A stretch of DNA of 64,000 nt. Origin: Piliocolobus tephrosceles. Its lineage: Eukaryota > Chordata > Mammalia > Primates > Cercopithecidae. The translations under genes were made by a program, and so were the position numbers. Position 1 is the first letter of the stretch, and every line of letters starts with the position of its first letter. Where the stretch lies: contig NC_045438.1 in the NCBI RefSeq assembly GCF_002776525.5, positions 146,918,095-146,982,094 of the forward strand, in the 5' to 3' direction. Below are positions 1 to 11,505 of this stretch, in pieces. The notes below the pieces were generated by a model. It was not told where the DNA came from. It did not search any database and was given only the letters and a program-made list of their open reading frames with translations.

Positions 1-379
1 CTAGAGAGAGAAATGTCTTTGTTATATGAACCGAGATTGCTGGCCATTGTCTTGCCTGGGGCATTTTCTGAGTCTGGACACAGGCTTTCATAGACAGAGC
101 AAGCAACTGTACTAAAGGGAAAAAACAGAATTTTCTTATTGCCATCTGATTCAGCATGGACAAATTGGAATCTACAAGATCATCAAATGAATAGCTCTTT
201 TCCTCACAAATTATTCATTGAGTGCTAGGGTAGTATAGCAGACTGGTAGGCTGAGCCACGAAGACTCAAATCAAAGACTCAAAGAGAGAAATCAACTGGA
301 GGCCGAGTCATGCTCAAGGCAAGAAAATACAAAACAGGAAAAACAAAATATCTCCCTTTCAAAAGATTTGCCAGATTTT
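1..379. other. No recognisable feature
   Basis: AT-rich sequence with no open frame or repeat I can name. It may be the outermost 5'UTR of the L1M element that starts downstream, but I see no diagnostic match. Confidence 0.4.
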
Positions 380-1050
380 GAACCTGGATGAAGAGAAAAT
401 AAAGAGCTAAGCCCTATACCTCTGAAGGACAGAACTTTCAAGGTGGAGGAAATAGAGAGAGACTTACCAGTCTCCCAATCCATGGACTACAGGTAGACCA
501 TGCCCCAGAACAGGCTGGGCAAGAATGGCAGAATAAAATCTCCAGAAGTCTCTTGGTACTTAGGAGACAAAGTTCCATGGAGGGAGGAATCTGCAACAAA
601 CATAAGAAGGTCTGGCCCTAAGATAGTTGAAAACACATATAAGCTGCATTTAACTAAAGGTGCAAGCCAGCCCCAAACTAATGCCATTCCTGGTTGGCTT
701 GAAATGATCAGTCCTTCACCTTATCCATTTAACAGACAAAACTACAAATTCTCTCTGGGTAGAGAAAGAGTAACAATTGCAATGTGTGTAGTAATTTTAT
801 ATACAAGGTTCATCCTACAATATTATGTGATATGCAAAGAAGCAGGTAAATATACATGAAGAGAAAAACTAGAAAATAGAAGCAGGCCATAACCTGCTTC
901 CAGGTTCCAGATCATCCAGATATTAAAGTTTGCAGAGATGGACTTCATTATAATTGTTTTTTCATAGAAGAAATTGTGGAAAAAGTAAATGAAAAGATGA
1001 AACATTTAAACAGAGAATCAGAGTTCTTTTTTTTACAGAGAATCAGAGTT

Positions 1051-1361
1051 CTTTTTTTTTTTTTTTTTTTTGAGATAGAGTTTCGCACTTGTTGCCCAGG
1101 CTGGAGTGCAATGGCGCGATCTCGGCTCACTGCAAACTCCGCCTCCCAGGCTCAAGCGATTCTCCTGCCTCAGCCTCCCGAATAGCTGGGATTACAGGCA
1201 TACACCACCACGCTAGGCTAATTTTGAATGTTGTTTTTTTCAGTAGAGACAGGGTTTCTCCATGTTGGTCAAGCTGGTCTTGAACTCCTTACCTCAGGTG
1301 ATCCTCCCACCTCAGTCTCCCAAGGTGCTGGGATTACAGGCATGAGCCACCGTGCCTAGCC
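1051..1361 (-). mobile_element. Alu (S type)
   Basis: Poly-T at the left, then the reverse-complement Alu body ending 'gtgcctagcc'. The target copy 'agaatcagag' lies at 1013-1022 and again at 1038-1047, and 'aagaatcaga' follows at 1361. The duplicated left flank is odd (see findings). Inserted in L1M ORF1 sequence. Confidence 0.93.
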
Positions 1362-1392
1362 AAGAATCAGAATGTTTGTTCAACAAAGGAAC

Positions 1393-1683
1393 AACCGGGT
1401 CCAGTGTCTCACGCCTGTAATCCCAGCACTTTGGGAAGCTGAGGTGGGTATATCACTAGGTCAGGAGATCAAGACCATCCTGGCTAATACGGTGAAACCC
1501 TGTCTCTACTAAAAATACAAAAAATTAGCCGGGCGTGGTGGCGGGCACCTTTAGTCCCAGCTACTCAGGAGGCTGGGGCAGGAGAATGGCGTGAACCCGG
1601 GAGGCAGAGCTTGCACTGCACTCCGGCCTGGGCGACAGAGCAAGACTCCATCTCAAAAAAAAAAACAAAAAACAAAAAACAAA
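1393..1683 (+). mobile_element. Alu (Y-like) with right-arm deletion
   Basis: Flanked by 'acaaaggaacaa' on both sides (TSD). The right arm reads 'gagcttgcactgcactcc', so about 25 bp normally between 'cttgca' and 'ctgcactcc' is missing. That is a deletion between short direct repeats. The A-tail carries C interruptions. Confidence 0.93.
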
Positions 1684-1721
1684 GGAACAAACAGACATTC
1701 TAGAAATGAAAAGTACACTAT

Positions 1722-2013
1722 CTTTTTTTTTTTTTTTTTGACAGTCTCTCTTTGTCACTGAGGCTGGAGTGCAGTGGCACGATCTCAGCTCCCAGCAACC
1801 TCTGCCTCCCAGGTTCAAGTGATTCTTCTGCCTCAGCCTCCCGAGTAGCTGAGATTACAGGCACCCACCACGATGCCCAACGAATTCTTGTTTTTTAGTA
1901 GAGATAGGGTTTCACCATGTTGGCCAGGCTGGCCTTGAACTCCTTAGCTCAAATGATCTGTCTGCCTTGGCCTCACACAGTGTTGGGATTACAGGCATGA
2001 ACCACTGTCCAGT
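1722..2013 (-). mobile_element. Alu (S type)
   Basis: Poly-T 1722-1739, body complete to 'accactgtccag'. TSD 'tacactatctt' before and 'tacactgtctta' after. Splits L1M ORF1 sequence. Confidence 0.92.
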
Positions 2014-2081
2014 CATACACTGTCTTAATGTAAGAGCACATTGAATGGATTTTACATAAAACTAAAAAAAGCAAAAGTCAG

Positions 2082-2754
2082 TGTTTTAATCCATTTTGTA
2101 CTATACTGTAGAATACCTGAGACTTGGTAACTTTTATTTATTTTTATTTATTTATTTTTGAGACAGAGTCTCGCTCTATCGCCCAGGCTGGAGGGCAGTG
2201 GTGTGATCTTGGCTCATGGCAACCTCTGCCTCCCGGGTTCAAGAGATTCTCCTGCTTCAGCCTCTGGAGTTGCTGGACTTACCCACCACCATGCCCGGCT
2301 AATTTTTGTATTTTTGTAGAGACAGGGTTTCACCATGTTGACCCGTCTGGTTTTGAACTCCTGACCTCAAGTGATCCACCCATCTTGGCCTCCCAAAGTG
2401 CTGGAATTACTGGTATGAGCCACTGCGCCTGACCGAGACTTGGTAATTTATAATGAAAAGAAACATATTTCTCACAGCTCTGGAGGCTGGGAAGTCCAAT
2501 ATCAAGGTCTTGGCACCTGGTGAAGCCCTTCTTGCTTTGTCATCCTGTAGTGGAAGGCAGAAAGGCAAGAAAACTCAAGAGAGAGTGAGAGAGGGCCAAA
2601 TCAAACTCAATCCCATGATAATGACATTAATCCATTTATGAGGGCAGAGCCTTTATGGCCTAACCACATCTTAGAGGTCTGCCTCTCAGCACTGTTGGAT
2701 TGGGGATTACAATTTTAATATATGAACTTTGGGGAACACATTCAAACCATAGCA
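2082..2754 (-). mobile_element. MaLR LTR (MST/MLT type), split by an Alu
   Basis: Old ERVL-MaLR solo LTR in reverse orientation: 'acctgagacttggtaattta' is interrupted by the Alu at 2132-2434, then 'ctcacagctctggaggctgg' and a terminal 'caaaccatagca'. Candidate imperfect 5-bp target copies are gtcag (2077-2081) and gacaa (2755-2759). It lies inside the L1M element. No internal retroviral sequence is present. Confidence 0.75.
2132..2434 (-). mobile_element. Alu (S type)
   Basis: TSD 'gagacttggtaa' at 2119-2130 and again at 2435-2446. Tail is (TTTA)n-rich. Inserted into the MaLR LTR, so it is younger than the LTR. Confidence 0.94.
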
Positions 2755-3280
2755 GACAAGAGTAGGACATCTAAAGACAAGTCAATCGAAAATATTCAAA
2801 TTAAATACAGGGAGAAAATGGAGAAAATAAAACAGAGTGGAAAAGGTGTGTGGAATATAGACATATGGTTTAACATTGTGTTACTGAAGTCCTCTAAAGA
2901 GAAAACAGATAGTGGGTCAGAAGCAACATGATGAGATGCTTACTGAGAATTTTACAAAATTGATGATACATATCAATCTATAGGTCCAAGAATCTTAGTA
3001 AGCCCCAAGTAGCTTAAAAACTAGCAAACAAACAAACAAAAAACCTGTCTTTGAAATGAAAACCAGCATCAAAGATAAAATCTTTAAAGCTGTCAAAGGA
3101 GAGGATGACAGATTATGCTAAAAGAAGAAAACATAAGACTTAAGACTAACTTTTTAACAGAAACTATGGAGATCAAAAGACAATATACTGACAATTTTAA
3201 AGATTTGAAGCTAAACAAAAAAGAAATGCTGACTCTAGAATTCTAAAACTTAAAAACATTCATCAAAATAAAGGTTAAGA

Positions 3281-3588
3281 CTGGGTGTGGTGGCTCACAC
3301 CTGTAATCCCAGCACTTTGGGAGCCTGAGGCAGGCAGATCACCTGAGATCAGGAATTTGAGACTAGTCTGGCAAACATGGTGAAACCCCGTCTCTACTAA
3401 AAATACATAAAAATTAGCTGGTTATGGTGGCATGTGCCTGTAATCCCGGCTAGTCAGGAGGCTGAGGCAAGAGAATACCTTGAACCTGGGAGGCGGAGGT
3501 TGCAGTGAGCCAAGATGGCGCCACCACACTCCTGCCTAGGGGACAGAGCGGGACTCTGTTTCAAAAAAAGAAAGAAAGAAAGAAAGAA
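3281..3588 (+). mobile_element. Alu (S type) with (GAAA)n tail
   Basis: Complete dimer from 'ctgggtgtggtggctcac' to a tail that has become GAAA repeats (3568-3590). TSD approximately 'aaggttaaga'/'aaagttaaaa'. Inserted in the L1M ORF1-ORF2 region. Confidence 0.93.
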
Positions 3589-3993
3589 AGTTAAAAAATT
3601 CAGCAAATTACAGTTAGAGATTTTGTTTCTAGCAGACACATACTCTAAGAAAGATTGAAGGAAGTTCTTCAGGCTGGAGGAGAATAATATTAAATAGAAG
3701 CACAGAAATACAGGAAGGAATGAAAAGCATAAGAAGAGATAAACACCTGGGTAAATATAAAAAGATATTGACTGTTTGAAGCAACCATGGTAACTATGTC
3801 TTATGGGCTTTATGCACAGAAGGAAAATACATGGGAACAATAGCACAAAGAATGGCAAGGATGTGAATGGAGTTAAACTGCTGTAAGTTGCTTGTAGTGT
3901 TTGAGAAATAGACAATACTAAGTCAAGTATGCATTTGCACATTTTTAGGGTAGCCACTAAATCACTAAAAGAACAATACAGAAATATATAACT

Positions 3994-4128
3994 GGCTGGG
4001 CATGGTGGCTCACACCTGCAATCCCAGTACCTTGGGAGGGCGAGGCAGGAGGATTGCTTGAGCCCAGGGATTCGAGACCAGCCTAAGCAACAGAGTGAGA
4101 CACTTTTTGAAAAAAAAAATAATAATAA
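3994..4128 (+). mobile_element. Free left Alu monomer (FLAM-like)
   Basis: Only a left arm is present, from 'ggctgggcatggtggctcac' to 'cagagtgagacac', followed directly by A-rich sequence. It lacks the linker and right arm, which fits a fossil FLAM monomer or a monomeric AluJ. Confidence 0.75.
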
Positions 4129-4160
4129 TTTTAAAAAATGTTTATTAAAAAAAAAATTTA

Positions 4161-4460
4161 GGCCAGGCATGGTGGCCCATGTCTGTAATCCCAGCATTTT
4201 GGGAGGCCGAGGTGGGTGGATCACCTGAGGTCAGGAGATCGAGACCAGCCTGACCAACATGGTGAAACCCAGTCTCTACTAAAAATACAAAAATTAGATA
4301 GGCATGGTGGCAGGCGCCTGTAATCCCAGTTACTTGGGAGGCTGAGGCAGGAGAATCGCTTCCACCTGGGAGGTGGAGGTTGCAGTAAGCTGAGATTGTG
4401 CCACTGCACTAAAGCCTGGGTGACAGAGTGAGACTTCATCTCAAAAAAAAAAAAAAAAAA
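4161..4460 (+). mobile_element. Alu (S type)
   Basis: Full dimer 'ggccaggcatggtgg' to 'cttcatctc' plus an A18 tail. Inserted shortly 3' of the monomer at 3994. Confidence 0.93.
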
Positions 4461-4768
4461 TTTTTTTTTAAATGTAACTAAAAATAGAGGAGATAAAATA
4501 GAATATTAAAAATATTTGATTAATTTAGAAGTAGGCAAGGAAGACAGAATAAAGGAACAAAGCATAGGCAGAGCAAATAAAAAGCAAATAGCAAGATTAC
4601 AGACTTATAAGCAAACCAAATCAGTAACTACATTAAATATGAATGGACTAAACACTCCTATTAAAAGTCTAAGATTGCCAAATTGGCTTTTAGAAAGCCT
4701 CAACTATATGCTGTTTACAAGTCACATTTTAGATATAAGAATACAGACTAGTTAAAAATAAATAGTTT

Positions 4769-5050
4769 GCATTTTGGAAGGCCGAGGTGGGCAGTCACTT
4801 GAGCTCAGGAGTTTGAGACCAGCTTGGGCAACATGATGAAACCCTGTCTCTACAAAAAGCACAAAAATTAGCCAGGTATGGTGGCGTGAGCCTGTAGTCC
4901 CAGCTACTCAGGAGGCTGAGGTGGGAGGATGGCTTGAGCCTGGGAGCCAGAGGTTGCAGTGAGCTGAGATTTGTGCCACTGTACTCCAGTCTGGATGACA
5001 GAGCAAGACACTGTCTCAAAAATAAATAAATAAATAAAAATAAATAAATA
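4769..5050 (+). mobile_element. AluJ, 5'-truncated
   Basis: Starts within the left arm at 'gcattttggaaggccgagg', so about 35 bp of the 5' end are missing. J-type features include 'ctctacaaaaagcac' and 'gcttgagcctggga'. The tail is (TAAA)n and the flanks 'aaataaatag' resemble a TSD. Confidence 0.88.
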
Positions 5051-5302
5051 GGTAAATGTATCCTATACAAACACCAAAAGGAAGCTGATGTGTCTATATT
5101 ATAATTATAGTGACTTTAAGATAAGAAGTATTTCTAGAGGTAAAGAAACAGTCAAATAAATGGCTCAAGAAGAAGATAATAAAAAATCGGTGTGCACCTA
5201 ATAACATAGCTTTAAAATATAGTAAACAAATGAACAAATGACAGAACTAGAAAGAGAAATAAACAACTACAAATTAAAATGGAGGACTGTAACACTGCTA
5301 TC

Positions 5303-5672
5303 TGTTGTGGTCTGAATTTTTCTCCCTAAAATCCATATGTTGACACTTAATTTGCAATGTGATGGTATTGGGAAATGGAGCCTTTGGGAGTTGGCTGGAT
5401 CATGGAAGTTCTGCCCACATGAATGTGATTAGTGGCCTTGTGAACGGGTTTGAGAGGGTCTGTTTGCCCTTTCTTCCACTTCTGCCATGCAAGGATGCAA
5501 CAAGAAGCACTATCTATGAAGCAGGGTGAGCCTTCGTCAGACATCGAATCTGTTGGTGCCTTGATATTGGACTTCCTAGCTTCCAGAACTGTGGAAATAC
5601 ACTTCTGTTGTCTATAAATCAGCCAGTCTAAGGTATTTTATTTTAGCCTCACAAATGGATTGATATGGTAAC
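5303..5672 (+). mobile_element. MaLR LTR (MST type)
   Basis: Solo LTR from 'tgttgtggtctgaa' through 'gtgatggtattggg', 'tctatgaagcagg', 'ccttgatattggacttc' and 'tccagaactgtgg' to 'aaggtattttatttta'. L1M sequence lies on both sides, so the LTR inserted into the L1. The 3' boundary is not certain to a few bases. Confidence 0.8.
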
Positions 5673-5967
5673 TAACAGATCAAAACAATAAAACACCAGT
5701 AAAGATATAGAAGATTTGAAAAACACTGTCAATGGACTTGACCTAATCAACTTGGATACAGCAATATACCAAACACTGCAGATACACAGTCCTTAAATCC
5801 TTATCAAAAGAGATTAAATTTTATGTCTTAAATCAAATTTCAGTAAATTACAAAAGACTGGTATTTCAGAGTGTATCTCTACTGACAGTGGGATTAACTG
5901 AAAATTAACAATGAAAAGGTAATCAGAATATCCCAAAATGTTTGAAAAGTAAGACACAAACTTTACA

Positions 5968-6152
5968 TTTTTTTTTGTTGTTTATTTAAGTTGAGGGATG
6001 GAGCATCACTGTGTTACTCAGGCTGGAGTGCAGTGGCTATTCACAGGTACAATCATAGCTCATTGCAGCCTTGAACTCCTGGGCTCAAGCAGTCCTCCTG
6101 CCTCAGCCTCCCAAGTAGGTGATACTATAGGAGCATGCCACCACTCCCAGCC
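5968..6152 (-). mobile_element. Fossil 7SL-derived monomer (FRAM/FAM-like)
   Basis: A single Alu-like unit. It includes 'gtgcagtggctattcacagg' (about 6028-6047), the complement of the 7SL RNA 3' region 'cctgtgaatagccactgc'. Dimeric Alus have lost this segment, so the copy descends from an early monomer. The right end is 'ccactcccagcc'. Confidence 0.72.
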
Positions 6153-6166
6153 AGCAACATACTTTA

Positions 6167-6461
6167 TTTTTTTGAGACAGAATTTCACCCTGTCACCCAG
6201 GCTGGAGTGCAGTAGCATGAACAGAGCTCACTAAAGCTGCAACCTCCCAGGCTCAAGCAATCCTCCTACCTCTCAGCCTCCCAAGTAGCTGGGACTATAG
6301 GCACACACCACCACGCCCAAATAATTTTTTGTATTTTTTTTTTTGTAAAGATAGGGTTGCCCATGTTGCCCAGGCTGGTCTTGAACACCTGGGCTCAAGT
6401 GATCCACCTGCTTTGGCCTCCCAAAGTGCTGGAATTACAGGTGTGAGCCACCACACACGCC
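6167..6461 (-). mobile_element. AluJ
   Basis: J-type dimer ('cttgaacacctgggctcaag'). TSD 'agcaacatacttta' (6153-6166) and 'agcaatgtttcttt' (6462-6475). The same target was used again by the next Alu. Confidence 0.92.
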
Positions 6462-6475
6462 AGCAATGTTTCTTT

Positions 6476-6802
6476 GTTTTGTTTTATTTTTGTTTTTTGT
6501 TTTTTGAGACAGAATCTCACTCTGTTGCTCAGGCTGTAGTACAGTGGCGCAATCTCTGCTCACTGCAACCTCTGCCTCCTGGGTTCAAGGGATTCTCCTG
6601 CCTCAGCCTACCACCTGAGACTACAGGTGGTAGCTGGGACTACAGGCGCCCACCACCACGCCTGGCTAATTTTTTGTATTTATAGTAGAGATGGGGTTTC
6701 ACCGTATTAGCCAGGATGCTCTGGATCTCCTGACCTCATGATCTGTCCGTCTTGGCCTGCCAAAGTGCTGGGATTACAGATGTGAGCCACCGTGCCTGGG
6801 TC
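6476..6802 (-). mobile_element. Alu (S/Y) with hairpin insertion
   Basis: Complete dimer between 'agcaatgtttcttt' (6462-6475) and 'agcaatgtacttttag' (6803 on). At 6609-6632 the normal 'cctcctgag' is replaced by a 24-bp stretch whose ends 'taccacct' and 'aggtggta' are inverted repeats. Confidence 0.92.
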
Positions 6803-6916
6803 AGCAATGTACTTTTAGATAACCAACACTTGAAACAAGAAATCACATTAGAAACTATTATTTTGAACATATTGAAAATGACAATACGACCTATCAAAAT
6901 GGATGCACTCACAGGA

Positions 6917-7214
6917 CATTTTTTTTTTTTTTTGAGACGAAGTTTTCCTCTTGTCTAGACTGGAGTGCAATGGTGCGATCTCGGCTCACCACAACCTCTG
7001 CCTCCTGGGTTCAAGCGATTCTCCTTCCTCAGCCTCCTGAGTAGCTGGGATTACAGGCATGTGCCACCATGTCCGGCTAATTTTGTTATTTTTAGTAGAG
7101 ATGGGGTTTCTCCATATTGGTCAGGCTGGTCTCGAACGCCCGACCTCAGGTGATCCGCCCACCCTGGCCTCCCAAAGTACTAGGATGACAGGCGTGAGCC
7201 ACCATGCCCGACCT
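6917..7214 (-). mobile_element. Alu (S type)
   Basis: TSD 'ctcacagga' at 6908-6916 and 7215-7223. Poly-T then complete body ending 'catgcccgacc'. Inserted in L1M ORF2. Confidence 0.94.
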
Positions 7215-7954
7215 CTCACAGGAAAATTACAACTTCAAATGCATGTGTTAGAAAATAAAATCAAAGATGTCTTGGATTCCAACTGAAGAAACTAGAAAGA
7301 GTAAGTTAAACCCAAGGAAAGTATAAGGAAGAATGATTATAAAGAAAAGTGCAGACATCAGTGAAATAGAAAGCAGATGTACTGAAAATAAAAATTTGTT
7401 CTCGGAAGTGATTACTACCCCTAGCAAGACTGATCAAGAGAAAAAAAATAAAGCACAAATTACCAATATCATGAATGGAAAAGGTGCATACATACAGATT
7501 ATACTGGTATTAAGAAGATGAAAAATATAATAAATAGCTGTATGCCAATCAATTAACAACTTGAAGAAAATGGGAAAATTCCTTGCAAAACACAACTTAC
7601 AAAAATTAATACAAAGAGGAAGAGAATCTGAATGATTCTGTATCTGTTAAAGTAATTAAATCTATAATGTAAAAACCCTCTCCCCAAGGAAACACAAGGC
7701 TCAGACGACTTTCCTTGTGAATTTTCCACAAATTTAAGGAAAAAAAGACACCAATTTTACAAGAAAAATTTCAAAAACCAGAGAAAGAGAAGATACTTTA
7801 CAATTTATTTTATGATGCCACAGAACTTTGATACCAAAATCTGACGAGGAAATTATAAGAAGAGAAGATTACACTCCAAAATTCCTCATGAACATAGAGG
7901 CAAAAATTTTCAACAAAATATTAATACATCAAATCCAGTAATATATAAGGGTAT

Positions 7955-8268
7955 GGCCGGACGCGGCAGCTCACACCTGTAATCCCAGCACTTTGGAAGA
8001 CCGAGGCGGGCAGATCATTTGAGGTCAGGAGTTCGAGACCAGCCTGGCCAACATGGTGAAGCCTAGTCTGTACTAAAAATACAAAATTAGCTAGGCGTGG
8101 TGGCGGGCGCTTGTAATCCCAGCTACTCAGGAGACTGAGGCAGGAGAATTGCTTGAACTTGGGAGGTGGAGGTTGCAGTGACCTGAGATTGTACTGCCAC
8201 ACTCCAGCCTGGGTGACAGAGTGAGACTCCGTCTAAAATAAATAAAAATAAAATAAAATAAAATAAAC
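7955..8268 (+). mobile_element. Alu (S type)
   Basis: 'ggccggacgcggcagctcac' to a (TAAAA)n tail. Flanks 'agtaatatataagg' and 'agtatataaagat' form an imperfect TSD. Splits L1M ORF2. Confidence 0.93.
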
Positions 8269-8929
8269 AACAACAGCAGTATATAAAGATATATATATAT
8301 AATACATGATCAGTAGGGTTCACTCCAGGAATGCAAGATTAGATTACACTTAAAAATAATCAGTATAACATACCACATTAACAGAATAAGGGAGAAAAAT
8401 AATATCATCGTTTTGATAGCTTCATAGAAAGCATTTGATAAAACTTACATCCACTTAGGATAAAAACTTTCAGCAAACTAGGGGCAGAAGGGAACTTTCT
8501 CAATCTCATAATCCTACAATTATACATATAGTGGGATTTTGAATCCTTTTTGGTTGAAGTGGGAAATAATGCAACACTGTCCACTTTCACCACTTTTATT
8601 CAGTTATGGTACTAGAGGCCCTACCCAATATAAGAGGGTGAAGAAAGGAATAAAATATATAAAGATTAGAAAAAAGAAATAACATTGCTTTTGTATAGAA
8701 AATCCAAAAAATCTATAAACTATTAACATTAATAAGTGAGTTCAACATATTAAGGATGCAAAATCAATTGTATGTCCACGTACTAACAACAAATCAAACT
8801 GTACAAAAAAAATTTATAATAGAACCAAAAATCATAAAATACATATGAATATATCTAATAAAAGAAGTAAAAAGCCTTTGTCCTGAAAACTACAGAACTT
8901 TTCTGAGACATTAAAAATACCTAAATTAG

Positions 8930-9236
8930 CCAGGCACCATGTTCACATTTATAATCCCAGCACTTTGGAAGGCTGAGGCGGGTGGATCACCTGAGGTCAG
9001 GAGTTTAAGACCAGCCTGGCCAACCTGGTGAAACCCTGTCTCTACTGAAAATACAAAAATTAGCTGGGCGGGGTTGGTGGCAGGCGCCTGTAATCCCAGG
9101 TACTCAGGAGGCTGAGGCAGGAGAATCACTTGAACCCGGGCGGTGGAGGTTGTAGTGAGCGGAGACTGCGCCATTGCATTCCAGCCTGGGCGACAGAGCG
9201 AGACTCCATCTCAAAAAACAAACAAACAAACAAAAA
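8930..9236 (+). mobile_element. Alu, first of a same-site pair
   Basis: Left arm decayed ('gccaggcaccatgttcacat'), rest normal, (CAAA)n tail. Preceded by 'cctaaattag' (8920-8929) and followed by the same word at 9237-9246. Confidence 0.93.
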
Positions 9237-9246
9237 CCTAAATTAG

Positions 9247-9552
9247 GCCAGGCACGGTGGCTCACACCTGTAGTCCCAGCACTTTGGGAGGCCAAGGTGG
9301 GTGGACCACCTGAGGTCAGGAGTTTGAGACCAGTCTGGCAAACATGGCAAAACCCCATCTCTACTAAAAATACAAAAATTAGCCAGGTTTGGTGGTGGGC
9401 ACCTGTAATCCCAGCTACTCAGGAAACTGAGGCAGGAGAATTGCTTGAATCCAGGAGGCAGAGGTTGCAATGAGCTGAGATCACGCCACTGCACTCCAGC
9501 CTGGGTGACAGAGTGAGAGACTCCGTCTCAAAAAACAAAACAAAACAAAACA
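9247..9552 (+). mobile_element. Alu (S type), second of a same-site pair
   Basis: Begins right after the second 'cctaaattag' and ends before 'cctgaattag' (9553-9562). Three target copies therefore bracket two same-orientation Alus inside L1M. Confidence 0.93.
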
Positions 9553-10173
9553 CCTGAATTAGGAGGTATACTGTGTTTTTAGGTTGGGAAACTCAATTTT
9601 GTAAACATGTGTATGCCTCTGAGACTCATGTATAGATTCAATGCAGTCCCAAACAAAATTCTAGGTTTTTTGTTTTGTTTTGTAGAAATAACCAAGCTGA
9701 TGATAAAATTAAATAGAAATGCAGAGGACCTAAAATAGTCAAAAGAATCCTGAAGAGGAAAAACAATGATGGAGAATTTATATACTGCCAGAGTTCAAGA
9801 GCTATAGTAATTAACACAGAGTGGTATTGATATAAGATTAGACAAATTATAAACCAAGTGAACAGAAAAGAGAGTCAGAAATAGACTCACACTTAGAGAG
9901 TTACTTGATTTATAACCAAGACACCACTGCAATTTTGTGGCAAAGGAGAGTGGGTTTATTTTTTCCACTAGTAAATGGTGCAGGGGCAATTGTATGTTCA
10001 CGTTCGCATGGAGAAACAAAATGAACCTTGACCTCTATTTCAAGCCATATATAGAAAATAATGTATCGTATGTTACAAACCTAAATGTGCAGAGAAAACG
10101 TAAGAGGATATCTTTATGAATCTTGAAGCAGGCAAAGATTTCTTACATAGGGCACACAAAAATACTAAGCATT

Positions 10174-10461
10174 GGCCAGGGGCAGTGGCTCACACCTGTA
10201 ATCTGAGCACTTTGGGAGGCCAAGGTGGGTGGATCACTAGAGGTCGGGAGTTTAAGACCAGCCTGGCCAACATGGCAAAACTGCATCACTACTAAAAAAA
10301 TAGTCAGGTGTGGTGGTGCATGCCTGTAATCCCAGCTACTTGGAAGGCCGAGACACAAGAATTGCTTGAACCCAGGAGGCACAGGTTGCAGTGAGCAAAG
10401 ATCGTGCCACTGCACTGTAGCTGAGCAACAGACTGAGACTGTCTCCAAAAAAAAAAAAAAA
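10174..10461 (+). mobile_element. Alu (S type)
   Basis: TSD 'actaagcatt' (10164-10173) and 'actaagtgtt' (10462-10471). A small deletion removes the start of the linker ('actaaaaaaatagtcagg'). Confidence 0.93.
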
Positions 10462-10892
10462 ACTAAGTGTTAAATAAACCAACTACTGGAAGAAGGTATT
10501 CATAATACATATATCTGATGAAGTATTTATTTTTTTCCTGTTAAAAAAAATGAGGCAAAGACTTGAACAGGCACCTCAAAAAAGAGGCTATACAAATTGC
10601 CATTAACCATATGAAAATGTATGTATTAGGGAAATACAAAATAAAACCACATCAATATGCCACTTGTAGACCCACAAGAATAGCTAAAATTGAAAGAGTA
10701 ACAAAATCAAGTGTTGGCACAGATGTGGAATATTTGAAATTCTCACAAATTTGGTGGTCATGTACATTTATACAACTGCTATGGCAATCTGTGGCTACTT
10801 ACTAAGCTAATATGTCCAGCAACCTTTCTCCTAGGTATATACTGAAAAGAATTAAGTGTATAGATCCACCAAAAGGCACATACAAGAATGTT

Positions 10893-11505
10893 GGCCAGGC
10901 ACAGTGGCTTATGCCTATAATCCTAGCACTTTGGGAGGTTGAGGTGGAAGAATCACTTGAGTCCAGGAGTTTGAGACCAGCCTCAGCAATATAGTGAGAC
11001 CTCATCTCTACACATAATTAAAAAATTAGCCTGGCTAGGTGCAGTGGCTTACGCCTGTAATCCCAGCACTTTGGGAGGCCGAGGTGGGTGGATCACCTGA
11101 GGTCAGGAGTTTGAGACCAGCCTGGCCAACATGGTGAAACCTCGTCTCTACTAAAAATACAAAAATTAGCTGGGCGTGGTAGCGAGCGCCTGTAATCCCA
11201 GATTCTTGGGAGCCTGAGGCAGGAGAATCACTTGAACTCAGTGGGGCAGAGGTTGCAGTGAGCCAAGATCACGCTACTGCACTCCAGCCTGGGTGACAGA
11301 GTGAGACTACGTCTCAAAGAAAAAAAGAAAAAAATTCGCCTGCATGGTGTTGGGCACCTGTGGTCTCAGCTATTCTGGAGGCTGAGATGGGACAATCACT
11401 TCAGCTCAGGCAGCTGAGGCTGCAGGGAGCCATGATTGCACCACTGCCCTCCAGTCTTGGTGACAGAGGGAGACCCTGTTTCAAAAAAAAAAAAAAAAAC
11501 CAAAA
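10893..11505 (+). mobile_element. AluJ host split by a younger Alu
   Basis: Left arm 10893-11032 and right arm 11330-11505 of one AluJ. The flanks 'aagaatgtt' (10884-10892) and 'aaaatgtt' after the tail are its TSD. The inner Alu at 11033-11329 separates the arms. Confidence 0.9.
11033..11329 (+). mobile_element. Alu (S type) nested in AluJ
   Basis: Inserted at the A-rich linker of the host Alu. TSD 'aaaaattagcct' (11021-11032) and 'aaaaattcgcct' (11330-11341). Complete dimer. Confidence 0.93.

Noticed and set aside
3454..4224. 256-residue minus-strand open frame
   Set aside because: Built from antisense Alu sequence at both ends and decayed L1 in the middle. No protein family is recognisable.
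5968..6152. Functional 7SL RNA gene
   Set aside because: Only an Alu-sized monomer with many changes; the S domain is absent.
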